Shown here piece after piece: positions 28,915-36,911 of a DNA stretch of 64,000 nucleotides. This DNA is from Cyclobacteriaceae bacterium (lineage in GTDB: Bacteria > Bacteroidota > Bacteroidia > Cytophagales > Cyclobacteriaceae). The stretch spans positions 62,001 through 126,000 of the forward strand of contig JALHOT010000010.1 of assembly GCA_022842845.1 (NCBI GenBank), in the 5' to 3' direction. The notes below the pieces were generated by a model. The model worked only from the letters and a program-made list of their open reading frames with translations, did not search any database and was not told the DNA's origin. Made by a program: the position numbers and the translations under genes. Position 1 is the first letter of the stretch. Each line of letters starts with the position of its first letter.

Positions 28915-31362
28915 ATGAACCCCTTTTTTCTCAGCCTCCTGTGCTTTTTGTTGGCAATTAGCGCCATTGCGCGTGAAAAACAAAACTTTCAGGCACAGCG
29001 CATTCAGGAAGCCCCTAAGGTAGACGGAGATTTGTCTGATCCTGCATGGTCGAAGAAAAGTACTGAACGTATACAATTTCATCAATTTGCTCCCAGCAAT
29101 GGCACTCCCTCCAACTTTTATACTTCAGTAGAAATTCTTTACACTGATCAGGCCATTTATGTGGGCGCTCGTCTATATGATCCGGAACCTGATAAAATTT
29201 TAAAAGAGTTTGGTAAACGCGATGATTTTAACCGCAATGCAGATTGGTTTGGTTTTATGGTCGATCCTTACAATTCAGGCATTAATGCTTTTTCATTTTT
29301 TGTATCGGCAGCCGGTGTGCAAGGCGATTATTATGTAACCGTAGATGACTTTGATGAGAATTGGGATGCTGTTTGGAACAGTGCGGTGAAGATTGATGAG
29401 CATGGTTGGACGATTGAGTTTTCCATTCCTTATTTTGCTTTACGCTTTCCAAAACAAGAAGTACAAACGTGGGGACTTAACTTTTACAGAAATGTGAAGC
29501 GCAAGCAGGAAGAATCTTATTGGAACCATGTCGATAATGGCGTAACGGGTATCGTCAATCAACAGGGCATCTTGCATGGTTTGGAAAATATTGAACCACC
29601 CCTGCGCTTATCCTTTTCTCCTTACATCTCCACCATTTACTCACACGATGGCTTTGCTGGTAAGGGTAAACTTACCATGGCAGGAGGAATGGATTTGAAG
29701 TATGGTATCAATGAGAGTTATACTCTCGACATGAGTTTAATTCCGGATTTTAGTCAGGTACAGTCTGATAATATTGTTTACAACATTTCACCCTTCGAAG
29801 TACGCTTTAACGAGAACAGGCAGTTTTTTACAGAAGGCACAGATATCTTTAACAAGAGTGGGTTGTTTTATTCCAGGCGAATCGGGCAAAGTTTTGGTTC
29901 AGTTGCATATGATGATAACACAGAGGAGGTAATAGCCAGTCCAACTGCTGCTAACCTTTTAAATGCCACCAAAATTTCTGGAAGAAATAAAAAGGGACTT
30001 GGCCTGGGCTTTTTCAATGCGGTTACTAATAAGTCTTATGCGAAGATACGTAACCTGACTACTGGTGAAACCAGAGAGGTGTTGGTAGATCCGTTGACTA
30101 ACTTCAATGTTTTTGTTGTCGATCAAAACCTGAAGAATAATTCTAATATCAATTTCACCAATACCAATGTTATCCGGGCCGATAGCGGCAGAGATGCCAA
30201 TACCTCCGGACTCAATGCAGTGATCCGCGATAAAACAAATACCTACCAGGTTACTTCTTTTGCGGCTGTTTCGAATGTTATCACCAAGTCGGCAGAGGGG
30301 TACAAAGCAAGCAGTGGTTATAAGTATTTTGTAGAGCTTGCCAGGATTAGTGGCAAATGGCAATATGGTTTGATGCGCAATGTTGAAAGTGATGATTATA
30401 ATCCAAATGACTTGGGATATTTACAAGTACCTAATGAAGTTTCTCATTTTGCTTATCTACGGTATAGCATATTGAAACCGGTGGGAATTATCAACTTCAT
30501 GAATACATCCCTGAATGTATCCCACCAGAGTTTATACAATCCTTTTGAGTTTACGTCCTTTCGCAATAGCATCAATTCGTACACACAGTTTAAAAACTTT
30601 TGGGGAGCCGGCTTTAATGTAGGGGTAGTGCCTGTGCAAGGTTATGATTATTTTGAAGCACGTACAACCGGCAGGTATTTCGTACAGCCAAGTAGTTATA
30701 ACTACAATTTTTTTATTGAGAGTGATAACCGAAAGGCTTTAGCGGGCAATGGTTATGCCGGTCGTTGGTATCGCTCAGCCTGGGATCAATCCTTTAATTG
30801 GTGGGGCTATAACTTAAGATACAGGGCCAATAATAAATTATCGTTCGACCTTGAAGTAAATTACGATCGTGGCGACAGCAGGGGCTATGTACTGGGGCAA
30901 CCAGATGTGGGTTATATACTTTTTGGCGAGCGGGATCTGTCTACCACTATTAATGTTTTAGGATTTAATTACACCTTTAACACAAAAATGGGTATACGTT
31001 TGCGTGTGCGTCATTATTGGAGCAAGCTGCGCTACACACAATTTTTTGAGCTAACGGACAAGGGGAGTCTGAGTCCTAGTTCCTATACAGGGCTTGAAAA
31101 CGGTTTACCGCAGCATGATGCTAACTTCAATGCTTTGAATGTTGATATGGTGTACTTCTGGCAAATTGCTCCTGGTTCCTTTGTGAATATTGTATGGAAG
31201 GACGCTATACAAGGGGATACAGAAGACACCTCACTTACCTATTTCAATAATTTGGAGAACGTTTCACGCCAGCCTCAAATCAACAGTCTCTCCATCAGGC
31301 TTACCTATTTCCTTGATTACCTCACTGTAAAGAATGGCTTAGGGATCGGCAAGGGAGGCTAG
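28915..31362 (+). CDS. Large exported DUF5916 protein with CBM9-like N-terminal domain
   Basis: This 815-residue protein has a signal peptide (1-20, MNPFFLSLLCFLLAISAIAR). A family 9 carbohydrate-binding-like beta-sandwich spans about 28-215 (VDGDLSDPAWSKK, then YTDQAIYVGARLYD and VDPYNSGINAFSF). The rest is a long region of outer-membrane-barrel-like strands (DUF5916). Such proteins are common in Bacteroidota and are often annotated as hydrolases without biochemical proof. ATG 28915 is preferred to 28867 since it starts the signal peptide. No sugar-utilisation genes surround it. An N-terminal glycan-binding domain on a membrane barrel is the most that can be said. Confidence 0.88.
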   Translation: MNPFFLSLLCFLLAISAIAREKQNFQAQRIQEAPKVDGDLSDPAWSKKSTERIQFHQFAPSNGTPSNFYTSVEILYTDQAIYVGARLYDPEPDKILKEFGKRDDFNRNADWFGFMVDPYNSGINAFSFFVSAAGVQGDYYVTVDDFDENWDAVWNSAVKIDEHGWTIEFSIPYFALRFPKQEVQTWGLNFYRNVKRKQEESYWNHVDNGVTGIVNQQGILHGLENIEPPLRLSFSPYISTIYSHDGFAGKGKLTMAGGMDLKYGINESYTLDMSLIPDFSQVQSDNIVYNISPFEVRFNENRQFFTEGTDIFNKSGLFYSRRIGQSFGSVAYDDNTEEVIASPTAANLLNATKISGRNKKGLGLGFFNAVTNKSYAKIRNLTTGETREVLVDPLTNFNVFVVDQNLKNNSNINFTNTNVIRADSGRDANTSGLNAVIRDKTNTYQVTSFAAVSNVITKSAEGYKASSGYKYFVELARISGKWQYGLMRNVESDDYNPNDLGYLQVPNEVSHFAYLRYSILKPVGIINFMNTSLNVSHQSLYNPFEFTSFRNSINSYTQFKNFWGAGFNVGVVPVQGYDYFEARTTGRYFVQPSSYNYNFFIESDNRKALAGNGYAGRWYRSAWDQSFNWWGYNLRYRANNKLSFDLEVNYDRGDSRGYVLGQPDVGYILFGERDLSTTINVLGFNYTFNTKMGIRLRVRHYWSKLRYTQFFELTDKGSLSPSSYTGLENGLPQHDANFNALNVDMVYFWQIAPGSFVNIVWKDAIQGDTEDTSLTYFNNLENVSRQPQINSLSIRLTYFLDYLTVKNGLGIGKGG

Positions 31363-31505
31363 CTAACAGGAAACCTCGCTTAAAGCGCTATTAGGGTCAA
31401 TTTGTCGATTGTTGATTTCATTCAACGATCAAAATGACGAATTGGCCTTGTACTTGGAGGAATGGCAGTATAGAGGCTTACCTTACACATTAATATCCAG
31501 CTGCC

Positions 31506-32081
31506 ATGAAAACCTTAATCCTGCTTTTAACACTTTCCACTTTCTTTGTTCAGGCCCAAGATGCCGAAACATTAACACAGCGCTTCAACAAGATTAAAGA
31601 TAATTCTCAAACCTTCAAGGATTATAAAGTGATTAAGCAGGTTACCCTTGAAAGCTTTTGGAAGTCAGTGGAAGATACCTTGTCTAAGCAGAGAAATTTG
31701 ATCCAAACGAATACCGCAGAGATAAAAGCCTTCAAACAAAAAATGGATTTGTTAAAACAAGAAATTGAGGCAAGAGAAAGCGCAGTGGCTGAAATAGAAT
31801 TTGACAGCACGCATATTACGGTGCTGGGTATTTCATTTCACAAAGCTGTATTTATCAGTATCTTTTTTATCGTTATAGGTGCTTTAACTGTTTTATTTGT
31901 TTTGTCTTTCACCAGATCTCAATTGTTGTATCGCTCTATCAAAGAAAAGGCAGCTGATATGCTGGTGTTGAATAGCGAGTTTGAAGAGTACAAGCATCGT
32001 GCAGTAGAGAAGCAGATGAAGCTATCCAGAGAATTACAGGATGAAAGAAACAGATTGGCTGAGCTAAAGTTGAGTCGTTAA
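31506..32081 (+). CDS. Membrane protein with coiled coils
   Basis: This is a 191-residue protein with an N-terminal signal sequence (1-18), a coiled coil around 55-95 (LSKQRNLIQTNTAEIKAFKQ and onward), one transmembrane helix at about 112-134 (AVFISIFFIVIGALTVLFVL) and a second coiled coil to the end (about 155-191). It may bridge the periplasm and cytoplasm as a small structural or signalling adaptor. No family is recognised. Its last 4 nt overlap the stop of the convergent histidine kinase gene. Confidence 0.75.
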   Translation: MKTLILLLTLSTFFVQAQDAETLTQRFNKIKDNSQTFKDYKVIKQVTLESFWKSVEDTLSKQRNLIQTNTAEIKAFKQKMDLLKQEIEARESAVAEIEFDSTHITVLGISFHKAVFISIFFIVIGALTVLFVLSFTRSQLLYRSIKEKAADMLVLNSEFEEYKHRAVEKQMKLSRELQDERNRLAELKLSR

Positions 32082-33979
32082 CTTTTCAATGGAAATTCAA
32101 CTTGAAAGGTAGACCCTTTCCCCACCTGGCTATGCACAGTAATATTTCCTTTTAATAACTCAACTAATTCTTTGACAATAGATAAGCCTAGTCCGGAAGA
32201 ACTTTCTCCCCCGGTGGGTCGGGTCGACAACTTTTGAAACTTACCAAATAGTTTTGGAAGTTCTTCTGGTTTAATACCGGGTCCTGTATCACTCACCGTG
32301 AATATTACTTTGTTGTCAGTAGCGGTAATAAGCAGCTCAACCTCCGCTTGTTCTGAGGAGAATTTAATGGCATTCGAAATCAAATTTTCTAAAATCCTAT
32401 TCACTGCTTCATCATCTGACACAAAGAGCAGGCCAGAACTTTTATTCAGTATTTTGAAGTGTATGCCTTTATGAGCAGCTCGCTCTTGAAAGAGCGATTG
32501 TTGCTTACTTGCAATAGTGTCTACTGAGCACGTTTCGTGGAGGACTATGTTTCTGCCCTGCTCAATCTTATTAATATCTAGTAAGTTATTAATCAGGTTT
32601 TGCATATTATGGCAGGAGCGTTCAATCATGCCAACATACTCTTGCTGAGGTTGATTAAGCGTATTTTCTGCTTTAAGAAGACTGAGCAATGCCAGTATGC
32701 TGTTGAGTGGGCTCTTAAGATCGTGGGCGGCCACTCCCAGGAAATGATCTTTTTCAACATTTAATTGTATGAGGGCGTCATTGGCCTGAATGAGTTTTAG
32801 CTCCAGATCTTTTCTTCTGGAGATATCAAACAGGGTTGACCTGCTCATCAAATAATTACCCTCACTATCCTTCAGTGCTGTGGAACTTAGTACAATCGGA
32901 AATATGCTGCCATCTTTTCTCTTTAAATCAAACTCTACGTTGGTAATACTTCCCGATTTTTTAAAACCAGGATAGAGTTTTAGGAATAGATTTTTAGACG
33001 CTTCAGTCAGCAGATCAATAAAGTTCATCTTGTCAATTACCTCTTCGGCAGTGTACCCTAGCCATTGAAGTTCTGTGCGGTTCATGCGGATGATGTTACC
33101 CTCACTATCCAGTGAGTGATATCCGCAAGGAGCATTATTGTATAAATCACTAACCTCTTTGAGTGCATCCTCTGTTTTTTGATTTCTCAGTTGCAAAGAT
33201 TCGTAGAAAGATTGAATCTCTTCTACGCTTTGCTGTAACTGGGCATTCAGCTCACTTACAGTGATATTCTTTCTGTCCAGTTCTTGTGTCCTCTCTTTTA
33301 CCCTTAGCTCCAGCTGTGCATTCGTTTGATTGAGTGTTTTAATGAGTTTGGTGTTTTGCTTTTGTTTTTCATGAATAGTTACATAAGCAAAGACCAATGT
33401 TAATCCAATTAAAATAAAACTTAAATAGCGAATCTTATTTTGCGTGTCGAGTGTTTGATTCAGTGCTGTTAGTCTTTCCTCAAGCAATTTTTCTTCATAT
33501 TGATTAAAAGAGTCAAGGGCTTTTAGCAGGTTGTTAACAGAGAGAGCCTGCTGACGTTCATAGGAATAGCTAACGGCCTTTTCATTGCCTTGCTGGTAGG
33601 CAAGGGTCGCAACAATGCCCAGTTGTTCGATTTTATATTGTACATATGGTACAATGGAGTCATTGACCAGTTTTGTTTGATGAGGTTCGTTAATGCTAAG
33701 TTTTTCTAAATAGTTTAGCAGCGAGTCATGGTGTAACTGAGCTTTTTCATAGGCAATTAAAAATGATGAATCCCGGGTGAGCATAAAGCCCCTTACACCA
33801 GATTCGGCTTGGGTGATCAAAGAAAGAATTTCTTCTTTGGTCTGCAGTACTGCATAAGAGTGCAGAACCAAGTCAACTCGCTTACGACTTTCTATAACAG
33901 CAAAATAGGTAAGAATTCCCGACAGGAGGGTTAAGGCAATGGAAACAATCAACAGGGCCTTAATTCGGTCTGCTCGCAT
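32078..33979 (-). CDS. Hybrid-input sensor histidine kinase (CHASE3-PAS-HisKA-HATPase)
   Basis: This 633-residue membrane kinase has a first helix at about 8-30. A CHASE3-type extracytoplasmic domain (about 35-180, with the typical ESGVRGFMLTRDSSFL) is followed by a second helix (about 185-205) and a long coiled coil. A PAS domain (about 275-390) includes NAPCGYHSLDSEGNIIRMN, and then comes HisKA with the phospho-acceptor in AAHDLKSPLNSI. The ATPase domain has NAIKFSS, DTGPGIKPEEL and SSGLGLSIVKEL. ATG 33979 is chosen over TTG 34012, which would place the start inside the probable promoter. No response regulator is adjacent. Confidence 0.93.
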   Translation of the reverse strand: MRADRIKALLIVSIALTLLSGILTYFAVIESRKRVDLVLHSYAVLQTKEEILSLITQAESGVRGFMLTRDSSFLIAYEKAQLHHDSLLNYLEKLSINEPHQTKLVNDSIVPYVQYKIEQLGIVATLAYQQGNEKAVSYSYERQQALSVNNLLKALDSFNQYEEKLLEERLTALNQTLDTQNKIRYLSFILIGLTLVFAYVTIHEKQKQNTKLIKTLNQTNAQLELRVKERTQELDRKNITVSELNAQLQQSVEEIQSFYESLQLRNQKTEDALKEVSDLYNNAPCGYHSLDSEGNIIRMNRTELQWLGYTAEEVIDKMNFIDLLTEASKNLFLKLYPGFKKSGSITNVEFDLKRKDGSIFPIVLSSTALKDSEGNYLMSRSTLFDISRRKDLELKLIQANDALIQLNVEKDHFLGVAAHDLKSPLNSILALLSLLKAENTLNQPQQEYVGMIERSCHNMQNLINNLLDINKIEQGRNIVLHETCSVDTIASKQQSLFQERAAHKGIHFKILNKSSGLLFVSDDEAVNRILENLISNAIKFSSEQAEVELLITATDNKVIFTVSDTGPGIKPEELPKLFGKFQKLSTRPTGGESSSGLGLSIVKELVELLKGNITVHSQVGKGSTFQVEFPLKS

Positions 33980-34043
33980 GGAAGATGGGCTCTTAATCAG
34001 CCTAAAGTACAAAAAAGAAGGATACTCGGTTAAAGTTTAATCC

Positions 34044-34850
34044 TTAGTTGTTTTTAGCTCCATCATCAACCCAACAACTGATCTTTTTGATCTGGTCCTC
34101 ACTCAACGGAGTGCGCCCGGCAGGCGGCATGCTTTTATTGCCCGTTCTTGTTTTAATGCTTTCGCGATTAGCCTGCACGTTAGCTAATGTAGTAAGGTTG
34201 GGTGCCTGACTTCCATTATGGCATCCACTCACATTACAGTTGGTAGTAATAATATTCTGTACTTCTGCCGACCAGCTAATACCTGTATCTCCCCGGGTAA
34301 CAGTGGCATTAAAAGAAAACACACAGCCATTACTATCTTTTACTTGTAAAGTATAAGTGCCTGCATTAAGGTTATTAAAAACATTGCTGCTTATAAAATT
34401 AGCATTGCCGATCTTATAGGTGTAAGGTGCTTTGCCTCCGTTGGCACTGATGGTAATGGAGCCATTATCATTCAAACAACTGTTGTCAAGTGCAGTAACG
34501 CTAGTCGCAGTAAGGTCGGAAGAAGGACTAATGATTTCAGGTGAAGGATTTAAGGTTAAGATGCATTCATTGGCATCTTTGACTTGTATGGTGTATCGGC
34601 CAGTGGCCAGATTTTGAAAAACATTTTGTGCCGTGAAAGCTCCTCCGTTTAAACTGTACAGGTACGGAGGTTTTCCGCCCGTAGCGCTAACCCTGATACT
34701 TCCATCGAGGGCTGTACAGCTACTCACATTGGTAGTATTGTCAAGTATAATCGCAAGCGTACTGGCGCTGCAATCGAAAGGAGTATCTATATCTTCGGAG
34801 CTGCAACCTATGAGACTTATCAATAGGCAGCTAATCAAGATTTTTTGCAT
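34044..34850 (-). CDS. Lipoprotein with two SprB repeats and a CX4CH haem-type C-terminal domain
   Basis: This is a 268-residue lipoprotein with Cys16 in a LIGC lipobox. Two SprB-type repeats (about 49-97 and 128-177) share the pattern GSI.(V/I)SA.GGK.PY.Y....A.F...NVF.NL..G.YT.QVKD.N.C. The C-terminal domain has C205-X4-C210-H211 (CNVSGCH) and a later MPPAGRTPLS segment, whose Met could be the distal ligand of a c-type haem. The combination resembles surface c-type cytochrome-like lipoproteins of Bacteroidota. Haem attachment to CX4CH is plausible but unproven. ATG 34850 is preferred over 34910 because it gives the lipoprotein signal. Confidence 0.82.
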   Translation of the reverse strand: MQKILISCLLISLIGCSSEDIDTPFDCSASTLAIILDNTTNVSSCTALDGSIRVSATGGKPPYLYSLNGGAFTAQNVFQNLATGRYTIQVKDANECILTLNPSPEIISPSSDLTATSVTALDNSCLNDNGSITISANGGKAPYTYKIGNANFISSNVFNNLNAGTYTLQVKDSNGCVFSFNATVTRGDTGISWSAEVQNIITTNCNVSGCHNGSQAPNLTTLANVQANRESIKTRTGNKSMPPAGRTPLSEDQIKKISCWVDDGAKNN

Positions 34851-35056
34851 AGTGTTATTTTTAAACTTAACAAGATAGGTAGTAATTTGTTTGCAGTTAA
34901 GAACAAACATTAATTTTTAAAAGATGAACCGTACCGACAGACTGACCGGATTTTGATTCATCTGTAATCAAAAAGGGTAGCGAAAGCAGAAGAAATAGCC
35001 CATCGCTTCATTATCATTTTGCGAACCGTAAACTGGAATCTCTTATTACAGCATTG

Positions 35057-35115
35057 TCAGGCCCCTCATTGCCTGGTGTCGCTAACACCAGGGCTGCTAC
35101 GGTCTAGAGGCCTGA
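35057..35115. repeat. REP-like nested inverted repeat
   Basis: An outer pair (TCAGGCC at 35057-35063, GGCCTGA at 35109-35115) encloses a perfect 8-bp hairpin: CCTGGTGT at 35072-35079 and ACACCAGG at 35085-35092, with loop CGCTA. The GC-rich element stands out in an AT-rich intergenic region and has no T-tract, so it is not a simple terminator. It resembles the palindromic units mobilised by REP-associated tyrosine transposases. No transposase gene and no second copy were seen in the window. Confidence 0.5.
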
Positions 35116-35305
35116 AAAATTTAAAATCATATTGGTGGGCATTCCAGAAGATTGGGCTGCCCCTTACAATTGAGTAAGGATCAATCAGTGCTAAGCCAAA
35201 GGTTTCTTGACTGTGGGTTAGAATTGTTATAGACATTTGAATTTAATGTTCCCTTCCAACAACGCATGTATTGAGACAACACAGAAAAGAAGGATTGATT
35301 TCTGG

Positions 35306-35335
35306 TTTGCCTAAAAGGGAATAGCACTACTTTTG
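35306..35335 (+). promoter_or_regulatory. Promoter TTTG-N18-TACTTTTG for the YkgJ-family gene
   Basis: TTTG (35306-35309) and TACTTTTG (35328-35335) are separated by 18 nt, close to the Bacteroidota consensus spacing. The -7 box ends 3 nt before ATG 35339, consistent with a leaderless or nearly leaderless mRNA. Confidence 0.65.
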
Positions 35336-35338
35336 TGT

Positions 35339-35914
35339 ATGGATTTGGAGGAAAAAGTAAACGCTGTCAATGCAGTGTTTCAGAAGTTAGATCAGGAAAT
35401 TGCCGATTTTCAGCAATCAACAAAGCTTCATTGTAAGTTTGGTTGTGGTAAGTGTTGTTACAAAGCAGACATTGAAGCCAGTGCATTAGAGTTTCTTCCT
35501 TTCGCATTAGACCTCTATAGAAAGGATAAATCTTTCGAGTGGCTTGACCGCCTGAAACAAACGCCATCTTCTATTTGTCTTATTCTTAATCCGACCCAGA
35601 GCGGAGCAGGTTTATGCTCTGAGTATCCTCATAGAGGCTTGATATGCCGATTGTTTGGATATTCTGCCCGAACGAATAAGTATGGTCAAAAAGAATACGT
35701 TACCTGCCAAATTATTAAGACAGAACAGACTGAGCAATATGAGACAGCTGCTAAGGCTGTCAGTGCCGGAGGTGCTATTCCGGTAATGAATCAGTATTAC
35801 ATGCAGCTACATGCCATCGATATGGAGCTGACCAGAGATTTTTATCCTATTAACGAAGCCATTAAGCGAGCCATTGAATATGTACTGGCTTACTATGCTT
35901 ATCGCGAAAATTAG
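35339..35914 (+). CDS. YkgJ-family cysteine-cluster protein
   Basis: This is a 191-residue cytoplasmic protein of the YkgJ/CxxCxxCC family (UPF0153), thought to bind a zinc or iron-sulfur centre. The cluster is CKFGCGKCC (about 34-42), with further conserved cysteines in LICRLFGYSAR and EYVTCQI. Length is typical. ATG 35339 is chosen over TTG 35333, which would lie within the -7 box. Biochemical function of the family is unknown. The 3' end overlaps the stop of a tiny convergent membrane ORF by 4 nt. Confidence 0.85.
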   Translation: MDLEEKVNAVNAVFQKLDQEIADFQQSTKLHCKFGCGKCCYKADIEASALEFLPFALDLYRKDKSFEWLDRLKQTPSSICLILNPTQSGAGLCSEYPHRGLICRLFGYSARTNKYGQKEYVTCQIIKTEQTEQYETAAKAVSAGGAIPVMNQYYMQLHAIDMELTRDFYPINEAIKRAIEYVLAYYAYREN

Positions 35915-36099
35915 ATCACACTCAACACCCGTTCTATCAAGACCTTGCCTACTTTAGATAAATCTCCAACAGGAATTTTGGGTAGGGGTATTTCGGCCGT
36001 CAATGATGCCTTACCAGAAAGCAGTAAGAAAGCAAGCACCATGGCTACCAGAATGCCAGCCAATAGTATTATGTTTTTTAATGGTAAACTTTCTTTCAT
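35911..36099 (-). CDS. Small single-helix membrane protein, resembling the end of NuoJ
   Basis: This is a 62-residue ORF with a short polar N-terminus (MKESLPLKN), one strongly hydrophobic helix (about 10-28), and a tail PLPKIPVGDLSKVGKVLIERVLSVI. The tail resembles the loop of NADH dehydrogenase subunit J just before its last helix, but the protein stops where that helix should start. It may be a genuine small protein or a remnant; no other nuo gene is near. It overlaps the YkgJ stop by 4 nt. Confidence that it is expressed is moderate to low. Confidence 0.4.
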   Translation of the reverse strand: MKESLPLKNIILLAGILVAMVLAFLLLSGKASLTAEIPLPKIPVGDLSKVGKVLIERVLSVI

Positions 36100-36281
36100 G
36101 TATCAATACCTTGCGAACGTTGTGCCAAAGCATTTTTCTGTGTTTTTGAGCTGTTTTGGCTATTTTGATGTTCATTTCTGAACAATTGTTAAGCAAAACG
36201 TACATGATATAGCAACTCATGACTAGAGGGTTACAGACACCAGCCGTGTCGGATAGAGGCATAACGAACTTTCTTTCTGCT

Positions 36282-36289
36282 TATCTTTG
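36282..36289 (+). promoter_or_regulatory. -7 box (TATCTTTG) before the periplasmic thioredoxin gene
   Basis: TATCTTTG matches TAnnTTTG exactly and ends 13 nt before ATG 36303 and 22 nt before ATG 36312. No clear -33 box is visible. Confidence 0.5.
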
Positions 36290-36311
36290 TTTGAAGAATT
36301 AAATGGTTTTT

Positions 36312-36851
36312 ATGAAAAGGCTTTTATTGGGAACTCTTGTTGCGCTTTCGCTGACCTTGGTAACAGGTTTCAAAGTTTCAGAAGGTCCCGTGCAGTGGCT
36401 AACCTTCGAGCAGGCAGTAGAGCTTTCCAAGAAAGAAAAGCGACCGGTATTTATAGATGTGTATACTGATTGGTGCGGTTGGTGCAAGGTAATGGATAAG
36501 AATACGTTTAGTGAACCACAAGTAGCAAAACTGCTCAACGAAAAATTCTATGCTGTTAAATTTGATGCTGAGCAAAAAGAGGATGTAGTTTTTGCAGGTA
36601 CTACTTTTAAATTTGTCCCAAGTGGCTCCAAAGGATATCATCAGCTAGCCGCTGCATTGCTTAATAACCAAATGAGTTACCCAACGGTCGTTTTTTTGGC
36701 TGAAGATTTCAGTATGATCCAACCTTTGCCTGGCTATCGCAAAGCAGATGAGTTTCATAAGATTGCTCAGTTTATTGGTGAAGGGCATTATAAAAGCATG
36801 AAGTGGAATGAGTGGGAGGCTAAGTATAAATCTCCGTATGCTTCCAAATAA
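36312..36851 (+). CDS. Periplasmic thioredoxin-fold protein
   Basis: This is a 179-residue exported thioredoxin-like protein. The signal peptide is MKRLLLGTLVALSLTLVTG, followed by the active-site motif WCGWCK (about residues 56-61) in a FIDVYTDWCGWCKVMDK context. The fold continues to the cis-proline region MSYPTVVFL. It belongs to the thioredoxin_7/DUF255-like group, which probably reduces or transfers electrons to envelope protein disulfides. An alternative start at 36303 adds three residues. It is separated from the convergent TPR-CHAT gene by a strong bidirectional terminator. Confidence 0.87.
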   Translation: MKRLLLGTLVALSLTLVTGFKVSEGPVQWLTFEQAVELSKKEKRPVFIDVYTDWCGWCKVMDKNTFSEPQVAKLLNEKFYAVKFDAEQKEDVVFAGTTFKFVPSGSKGYHQLAAALLNNQMSYPTVVFLAEDFSMIQPLPGYRKADEFHKIAQFIGEGHYKSMKWNEWEAKYKSPYASK

Positions 36852-36854
36852 TGT

Positions 36855-36898
36855 GAGCAATAAAAAAGGATCGAGAAGTCGATCCTTTTTTATTGCTC
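36855..36898. terminator. Bidirectional terminator with perfect 20-bp stem
   Basis: Bases 36855-36874 are the exact reverse complement of 36879-36898, with a GAAG loop. The stem contains an A6 run on one arm and a T6 run on the other around GGATCGA/TCGATCC. It therefore works as a terminator in both directions, between the thioredoxin-like gene (+) and the TPR-CHAT gene (-). Confidence 0.92.
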
Positions 36899-36911
36899 AA
36901 AATCTTTTCAA

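Larger units (their letters stand above)
34851..35338. other. Intergenic region with REP-like palindrome and YkgJ promoter
   Basis: This is about 490 bp without a convincing gene. It contains a nested palindrome (35057-35115) and a well-spaced Bacteroidota promoter (35306-35335), both listed separately. The remaining sequence is AT-rich and shows no tRNA, riboswitch or ORF that I can support. Confidence 0.6.
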
